A DNA stretch of 64,000 bases, taken from NCBI GenBank assembly GCA_019096155.1, contig JAHCVI010000001.1, positions 14,533,243 through 14,597,242 of the forward strand, in the 5' to 3' direction. A program made the translations under genes and the position numbers. This document shows, in pieces, positions 57,164-64,000 of this stretch (the stretch's first letter is position 1; the number at the start of each line of letters is the position of its first letter). The stretch is from Staphylotrichum longicolle. Lineage: Eukaryota; Ascomycota; Sordariomycetes; Sordariales; Chaetomiaceae. The notes under the pieces are model-generated. The model saw only the letters and a list, made by a program, of their open reading frames with translations, was not told where the DNA came from and ran no database searches.

Positions 57164-59508
57164 ATGGTCAAACGAAAGGTTGCCGCGCTCGAGAAGGTCG
57201 AAGCCGACCTGGTGAACCTCCAGTACAAGATCAGGAGAGACCCGAGGTATGCGCGGTCCAATTCCTCCCACAATCTCATCCCCGTGCTGATTGCAGCTCC
57301 TCAGGTCCTATGGCCAGGAATTCTACGACCAGTGGCTCGCATATGATGCCCAGCGCCAGATCTTCATCGCCTCTCCCTCCACCGTCTCGAGCGAAGACAC
57401 CAAGAAGTTCCATGACCTCATCGACCTGGTAGCCCACGTCGCCGACCTCTATCCCGACCTCACCGCCCCCTACCCCGACCACCTGAAGGAGCTTCTGAAC
57501 CAACACCATGCGACGCTCGACAAGGAACTGCGCGAGAAGGTGGTGGGCAGCCTGGTGCTGCTGCGGAGGAAGGATGTCATTGACTCGACCAGCCTGTTGA
57601 CAACGCTGTTCCCCATCCTCATCTCGACGCCGAGCAAGACGTTGCGCTCGCTGCTGTACACCAAGATCATCAGCGACCTGAGGGAGTCGAACTCCAAGTC
57701 GACGAATCACCGGCTGAACAGGACGATTCAGACTGTGCTGCACAATCTCGTCACATCAGACCGGACGTCGACCAAGGGCATGTGGGCCACGCGGATCACG
57801 CGCGAGCTGTGGCGCCGGCAAATCTGGACCGACGCAAGGCCGTGCGACGTGATGAAGGAGGCCTGTCTCAGCGACAACGAGAAGGTTGTCGTTGGTGGCG
57901 TACGATTCTTCCTGGGCGGTGACAAGGAGCGGGAGGAGATGGAAGACGAGGACAGCGACGAGGAGGTTGACCTGAAGAAGGTCAAGCACCAGGGGACCAT
58001 CAACAAGAAGAGCAAAAAGCGGCAAAAGGCCTATGAGAAGGCTGTTGACAAGATCAAAAAGTAGGCCTTCCCCTTTCTGTCCCACATCGGAATGCATCGG
58101 ACTGCGGCTGACCCAGCACAGACAAGAGCGCAAGAAGCATTCGCCGCACCCCCTAAACTTCTCCGCCCTGCACCTCATTCACGATCCCCAGGGGTTCGCC
58201 GAGAAGCTGTTCCAGAAGCACCTGCAAAACACAAAGAACAAGTTTTCCCTCGAAAACAAGCTCCTTGTCCTGCAGCTGGTCACCCGCCTTGTCGGTCTCC
58301 ACAAGCTCACCATCATCTCCCTCTACTCGTGGTTCGTCCGCTATCTCACGCCCAAGCAACTCAACGTCACCTCTTTCCTCGCTTCGTTGGCACAGGCAAC
58401 ACACAACCTCGTCCCACCCGACGTGATCGAGCCTCTCGTCGTCAAGATCGCCAACGAGTTCGTCTCGGAAGCCGCCGCTACCGAGGTGGCCGCCGCTGGC
58501 ATCAACGCCATTCGCGAGGTGGCCATCCGGCAACCGCTGTGCATGACAGAGACCCTCCTGCAAGATCTGGTAATGTACCAGAAGAGCAAGGACAAGGGCG
58601 TAGTCATGGCCGCCAAGGGCCTCCAGTCCCTCTACCGCGAGGTGTATCCCGAGTTGCTGCAGAAGAAGTTTCGCGGCAAGGAGGCGACGATGGGTCTGCG
58701 GTCAGGCGAGGTCAAGCTGCGCAAGTTTGGCGAGGAAGAGGCGGGCGGAATCGAGGGCATCGAGCTGCTCGAAACGTACAAAGAGGAGCAAAAACGACGG
58801 AAGCGGGAAGAGGCTGGGTTGGGAGACGGGGATGCCGAGAAGAAGGACGACGACGAGGAAGACGACGGCTTCAACTCGGACGAATGGGAGGTTGCCTCTA
58901 CCGACAGCGAGTCCTCGGACGGCTGGATCGACGTCAGCGACGCCGAAGACGAGGAGCCAGCCAAGAAGCGCCTCAAACAGTCCGACGGCGACGACGCCCC
59001 GGACCTTGTCGACACCGCCGCCGCCGAGGCCGAAGCCGAGCTCAACCGCATCTCCAAGCTCGCCACGACGTCCATCCTCACGCCCGCCGATCTCGCCAAG
59101 CTCGAAGAGCTCCGACGCGAGGCCAAGCTGGACAAGGCGCTCGGGCGGCAGTCGAAGCGCAAGAAGGAGCTCATCGACAAGCACATCGAGGACGGGCTCA
59201 CAGCCGAGGACATTGAGCTGCCGGCGCAGTTGGGCAAGAAGACGACCAAGGAAGAGCGGGTGGCGCTCGCGCGCGAGGGGAAACCGGGTCGCGAGGAGCA
59301 CAAGTCGACGCAGGCCATCCGCCAGGCCAAGAAGGTGGCCGAGGGCAAGAGCACGACCAACAAGGAGAAGGCGCGCAAGAAGAACTTTTTGATGACGATC
59401 GGCAAGGCCCGGGCCAAGAACAAGCGCAGCTTGGTCGAGACGAGCAGGACCATGAAGGCGCACATTGCGAGGAGCAAGAGTGGTGGGCGGAGGAGGAATG
59501 GCGTGTAA
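57164..59508 (+). CDS. SDA1: SDA1 homologue, 60S ribosome biogenesis factor
   Basis: Nucleolar/nuclear protein needed for pre-60S maturation and export; in yeast loss also arrests the cell in G1 with actin defects. Predicted 741 aa. Exons: 57164-57246, 57305-58060, 58122-59508 (introns 58 and 61 nt, both phase 2). The N-terminus reads VKRKVAALEKVEADLVNLQY then RDPRSYGQEFYDQW, as in other Pezizomycotina. NUC130/NTP-like helical repeats follow, an acidic stretch EDEDSDEEVD, then Lys-rich NKKSKKRQKAYEKA. The SDA1 C-terminal domain contains DEWEVASTDSESSDGWIDVS, ILTPADLAKLEELRREA, and ends with KARKKNFLMTIGKARAKNKR and a basic tail. The acceptor used at 57304 is the second AG (CTCCTCAG), which restores the frame. 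Confidence 0.95.
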
Positions 59509-59750
59509 GGGTAGGGGTTTGGTTAATTGAGCATGGAAGTGGGGAAGACAAAAAAGAAGCCGCCTGTCGGCAATTAAAACTTGCGTGGGTAGGGACAACG
59601 GCGCGGGCGATACATACCTGGAGTTTACTTTCTGTCAGTTTTGCTCGCCATTTGTTGTGTTTGCGCTCAGGGGGCAGAGACGGCACGAGTGGTTGGTAAG
59701 GGCGTTGTTAAACGGTCACTTTGACACCCCAGCACCAATCACTGGAAAAT

Positions 59751-59844
59751 ACTCCTGTGGTCTAGCGGTTAAGATTTCGCTCTTATACCCCTGTAAAGGG
59801 TCATGGGTATGCGACGGTCGTGGGTTCAATCCCCACCAGGAGTA
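59751..59844 (+). tRNA. tRNA-Ile(TAT) with 21-nt intron
   Basis: The acceptor stem ACTCCTG/CAGGAGT pairs fully. The D arm is GTCT-AGCGGTTA-AGAT. The anticodon loop CTTATA-A gives anticodon TAT. The T arm GTGGG-TTCAATC-CCCAC is perfect, with discriminator A. The intron CCCCTGTAAAGGGTCATGGGT follows base 37 and can pair with the anticodon region (TATACCC/GGGTATG), as pre-tRNA introns do. The 3' half closely resembles yeast tRNA-Ile(UAU). The 31-39 pair is T-T, a mismatch, so a decayed or unusually folded copy is possible. Eukaryotic tRNA-Ile(UAU) genes are few, making this a notable gene. Confidence 0.8.
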
Positions 59845-62612
59845 TTCATTTTTGTGATTGGCCTTCTAGAGCCTGGAAAACGTCCATTACGAGCTGCAAA
59901 CGCCGGTGTGTTTTGCTGCGGTGCTTCCCCCTCCGTGTTTTCTGGTATGGGAGACGGGATGCGAGCCATGGATCCCAGGACAAAGGCCTGCATTGGCGGC
60001 GGTTATGGAGGGTCCCTACAACGGTTGCACGCATCAGCGAGGGCCAGCGATGGGCATCTGTCATGTATGTTCAGCTAGTTGCCTCATATCGACGTATTGT
60101 TGTGTACAATACGCTTCGCTTCTCGGTTAGACACTTCTTTCTTTTTCACATGGTTGCTGGAATCAACTCGGCCTCCAGAGTCGCATGTGGGAGAATAACC
60201 CCAACCCTGGAAGCTGCCCTGAGCTTCAACGCTCCTGCATGACCGAAACCTGCGTTCCCGCAGATCCGCCCGACACATCCCGAAGCTGCTGAAACAGGCA
60301 GCGATCTGCGGTTCTTTGGGATCACCGAAGCGTAGCACAGCCACAACTATTGACCAATCAAGGGCAAAAAGTGCTCGCGCCACAGCTACCATCCTGGTGG
60401 GACACCGCCACATTTGCTCCGTTGCCAAAATTCCTCGCTTTCAAGACCCGCAAGGTTGTGCCCTGGTCGTTGGCAGCTGCAACTTGGAGAAATGCGAGCA
60501 TTGAGCATTGCAGCCAGAATGGGAGCTCCATCTGGCTGAAGCACGGGATGTGGGAGAAGGGGCAGGTTGTTTCAATACTCCGACAGCAAAACACGAGCCT
60601 AGCGGAGCTGCAGATCCTCCTGGCGAGCCTCAGGTCAGTTCTGTGGTCTGTTGTCCAGTACACAGTCAGCGGCATGAGCCTAAGATATCCCAACTGGAAT
60701 GGCTCGTGAAACAACAACCCTTGCGGGTGATCCAAACAGCGCCTTCGCGAGACTCGTCAACGTTGTGGCTTCGTCGCTAGACTTTATCGTCGGTCAGGGC
60801 CACAACGGCTGGACCCTGCATGTGTTTTGGTGAGGCTCAACTCGATGCAGCTTGCGTGGTCTGGAATCAACATGTTCAAGCCTGCTCGCCACGACGTGCA
60901 CAGCCTTGCATCGACATTAAAGCTGAACGTTAGCGAGGCGTCTATCAGAGGGAGGCCGCCGGTCGCAAATGAGAAAGTGTAACCCAATCCCGCATCTCGA
61001 AAATTCCCAATCCCATCTGCCGGGTCGATCTCCGAGCGGACCGAAGCAGTGGAGCCAGCATGAAACAGCCTTGCAACGGTTCTAGAGCGCTTCTATTTTG
61101 GAGGTTGCCAGAGAATGGAGCTTTGCCGATCTGGGCGGTAAACAAGGCGATCCGGGTCCTTGGTATGGAGCCACAGCACAAGGGCAGAGGAGAGCAAAGC
61201 CTCGAGTCGGAGATGTTGAGTTCGGAGCTGCGCCCGAGAAGATGACGGAGTCGGCAATTGCCGATTCACCGATGCTTGGTTCTCGGCACGGATTCCATTG
61301 TTTTCAAATGAGCCCACCGCCAAATATCCAACGAGCAAAGTTCATCTCAAAGCCACAGAGTCTGCCATCCCCAATGGGTTGATCAGAAAGTTGTTGCTCC
61401 AACAGACTGCTGGTGCGACTTCAGAGTCCGCAGTGGAGGCACCGGTGATGGGGACTTGCTCCGTGTCCACTGCATCGTCCGATCGAACCGAGTGTGGAGC
61501 AGCGCTGCTCGGAGCCGAGCCGGCCTGCGCTAATCGAGGTGTGTGCATTGGCGCTGCCAGTGAGCAGAGCAAATGCTCAGGTAGTTAATAATCAGCCCGG
61601 CGAAAACTGCTGGGTTGGCATCACGCGTCTCGAAACCCAACAGGTCTTGAGAACCGCTCGAGGGTTGTGAGTGGGCAGGATTGCAGCGGTCCAGGTTTCA
61701 TCCCTTCTGTATCATCCCAACTTCTGCCCGCTAAACGCCGAATGAGGCAGTGCTTGGGAAGCCCAGCCAACAGGATCTCCCAATTTCACTGGCCCCGAGC
61801 ACTGCCCGCTGTGACTTTCGCCGTTCCTTCCTTGAACACCTGTCGGCTTCCATCCTGCAACCGCCCGACATTCTTCGATTGTCGCTCGATGCTCCCGCGG
61901 AGCGCCGTTGCACAAATCCGAGCCTCGTGAGGAGCGGTTTTTTTTTTTTTTTTTTTCTTTTTTGTTCTTCATCTGGTATCGGTGCATACGTGCGCTTTTA
62001 TCAAACGGGATGGGGAAGCTGCATCATCAGGTTCTCGTTAGCCCTCAGGCTGCCGTCAAAACAGGAAGGCAGCAGTTGCTGAGTTGAGATACCTGAGCGA
62101 GCACTGCTGTTAGCCCAGGGACAAAGTACCTTGACCGGGTGTGTGCAAGGTCCAACATTGCGCCGTGTGGCCGACGAACAGGCTATTTCCGCCAGGGCCG
62201 TTGGTGATTCGTCCGATGCCGTCTCATTTTATGGGTCCGTCGACCAAAATGGGCCGAAGCGGTGTTCCTCGCATTGGATTACGCGTCCCCCCTCCCAAAG
62301 CGACAAACATCCCTGCCCCGGCCTTGGCTGCTGCAACCATGCCCCTTCGGCCACGGTGTGCCAAGCGATTTCCGTCAAAACCAGTGTCCCCTGCGGCCGC
62401 CGCCCCTTCCCTCCCACAGCTCTTCCCTTTACACCTTTTGCAGATCAACAATCAGCACACAACAACAAACAACACAACCCATCGCAGGTTGACGTAAATT
62501 CCTGCACACATCTGACTCGCCGACCACGACGACAACGAGAGACGCAGGGTTCGCGACCGAGTCGACGGATCTTGCGACACTTGGCATTCAGTCACTTCGC
62601 AGGCGGAGAGCA
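59845..62612. other. intergenic region upstream of bZIP gene
   Basis: About 2.8 kb with no supported gene. It includes a 19-nt T-run (61938-61956). A long upstream region is usual for fungal regulatory genes. Confidence 0.5.
61938..61956. repeat. poly-T run (19 nt)
   Basis: Uninterrupted T tract in the upstream region of the bZIP gene. Confidence 0.9.
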
Positions 62613-63953
62613 ATGGCGGGATCGCAGGGCGGGTTCGACCATCTGGTCGATTCATTTGTGGATTTCTCGGAATACGACAACAGCCTGACCGGCAACCTCA
62701 ACACCAACCTCACATTCCCCTCGCCAGAACTGTCGCCGTCAAGTTCGTCGAACCTGTCGCCGCCGACGGCCCTCAAGACGGAGTCGCCCACCACGCCATC
62801 CATGTTCCCGACCAACCAGGTCTTTGCCGGTCCCAGCCATCAGTACGACCTGCACAAGCAGCAGACCGGCCTCGTCCCCGGTGCTCTGGCCACGACGCTG
62901 TCCATGAACCCGCCCCGGGTTTTCCAGGACTACCTCGATTTCCAGGAGCAGCAGTTTGCCGGGATGGAGGACACGGGCGATCTCTTCGACTTCAACACAC
63001 CGCTTGCGGGCACGACGCTGGATAGCTCGACGCTGGATATTGGGTTCCAGTCACCGCCGTCGGATTCCGGCCTCTACCTCAACACAACAATCAACCCCAA
63101 CGCCATCGGCGGCCACGAGCCCGACACCCTGTCGCCCATGCCGCCACCGACGCTGGCCACCAACGGCCGCCTCTACCCCGGGATGCATCAGCAGGCAGCG
63201 CTGGCCAGGGCGCAGCAGCAGCAGAGGCAGCAACAGCAGCTGCAAAGACAGCGTGCCCAGCAGGCGCAGCAGGCCAAGCAGGCGCAGCAGGCCAAGCAGG
63301 CGCAGAAGCCCCGGTCGCCCCAGACGAGCGGGTCCATCGCGGAGCAGAGCGTGCAGCACATCCTCAACTCGATGCGCTCCGAGGTGCCCCACTACGAGCC
63401 CATCAAGAGCCTGCCGCCGATGAGCTTCCCCAAGCCCAAGAAGAGCGAGTCCGAGATGGACGAGGACGAGAAGTTCCTCGCCAGCGCCGAGGGCAAGAAG
63501 CTCGATCCCCAGTCGAGGCGCCAGCTCCGGAACAAGGTGTCGGCCCGCGCCTTCCGCGGCAGGAGGAAGGGTAAGTTTCTTTTCCCAATTCCATCTCACC
63601 ACAACCCTCAAAACTAACTCGACTTCGCAGAATACATCCTCTGGCTGGAAGGCCGCCTCACGGACCGGATCAACGACGTGGGCATCCTCAAGGCCCAGAA
63701 CCAGGCGCTGATCGAGGAGAACTCGCGCCTGACGGGCCTCACCAAGATGCTGCTCTCGTCGCCCCAGTTCAAGGACATGCTCGCCGACCTGAGCGCCAAC
63801 CCGGCCAAGCTCTCGCAGCTGCAGTCGGCCGGCACCCCGCGCCCGCAGCCCCAGGTCCAGGCCCCGCTGCAGATGACCGAGGAGGAGCGGTCGCTGCACT
63901 TCCACCAGCAGTTCCAGCAGAGCCAGGGGCAGCAGTCGCTGTATGCTGTGTAG
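62613..63953 (+). CDS. bZIP transcription factor, MeaB/IDI-4-like
   Basis: Nuclear DNA-binding regulator. Predicted 426 aa. Exons: 62613-63570 and 63631-63953 (60-nt phase-1 intron that splits the basic region from the zipper). The N-terminus is Ser/Thr/Pro-rich with acidic and aromatic patches, followed by a Gln-Ala-Lys rich tract (residues about 197-230). EDEKFLASAEGKKLDPQSRR leads into the basic region RRQLRNKVSARAFRGRRK, with the N-x-x-A-A/S-R-x-F-R type contact residues, then EYILWLEGRL and a leucine zipper (LKAQNQALIEENSRL). This pattern matches MeaB (nitrogen metabolite repression) and Podospora IDI-4 (induced during incompatibility). Orthology is not proven. The start is the first ATG of the long open frame. 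Confidence 0.9.
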
Positions 63954-64000
63954 CCCTAGCCTGGCTTAGAGTGAAGTAAGCAGACTGCTGCTGGTGGATC

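Noticed and set aside
58092..59598. Long plus- and minus-strand frames over SDA1
   Set aside because: Arg/Ser-rich shadows of the conserved SDA1 frame.

Overview
The window is nuclear DNA of a filamentous ascomycete. The evidence is many short GT-AG introns (about 47-220 nt) with CTAAC/CTGAC-type branch sites, GC-rich coding sequence, intron-containing tRNA genes, and families typical of Pezizomycotina: AA9 LPMO, CE1 esterase, CFEM/Pth11-like receptor, HET, Clr5-ankyrin, CAP10-like GT90 and DUF2235. The plant-cell-wall enzymes and a MeaB/IDI-4-like bZIP fit a Sordariomycete, perhaps Sordariales; that placement is inference. All gene models below were spliced by eye, and for each multi-exon model the summed exon length divides by three.

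Layout. 1-4.7 kb: the 3' part of a SNF2-family helicase, then a DHA1-type MFS antiporter. 5.2-24 kb: a gene-poor stretch with one tRNA-Gln(CTG), a 14-bp tandem repeat, long G/C homopolymers and a dispersed family of small two-exon genes that I do not recognise (about 11.8, 16.7, 19.2 and 23.2 kb, plus a fragment at 23.9 kb). 24.5-30 kb: an AA9 LPMO, a small Cys-rich secreted peptide, a tRNA-derived polymerase III-like element, and a multi-span CAP10-type glycosyltransferase. 30.8-42 kb, all on the minus strand: Clr5-ankyrin protein, CE1 esterase, Ser/Gly-rich secreted protein, CFEM-containing Pth11-like receptor. 43.6-56.5 kb: a DUF2235 (Tle1-like) hydrolase gene divergent from a 597-aa protein with an HNH/beta-beta-alpha-metal-like C-terminal motif, one or two small genes, and a HET-domain gene. 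57-64 kb: housekeeping SDA1, tRNA-Ile(TAT), and a MeaB/IDI-4-like bZIP gene.

How the genes may work together. The AA9 and CE1 enzymes act outside the cell on cellulose/hemicellulose. The MFS transporter, CFEM receptor and Cys-rich peptide belong to the cell surface or secretome. The DUF2235 / nuclease-like / HET group resembles the hydrolase and recognition parts of fungal self/non-self and antagonism systems, though their grouping as a functional unit is inference. The most novel item is the small-protein family with an invariant YGR motif, a phase-2 intron in every member where the intron can be defined, and visible birth-and-death (start-less copy, truncated copy).
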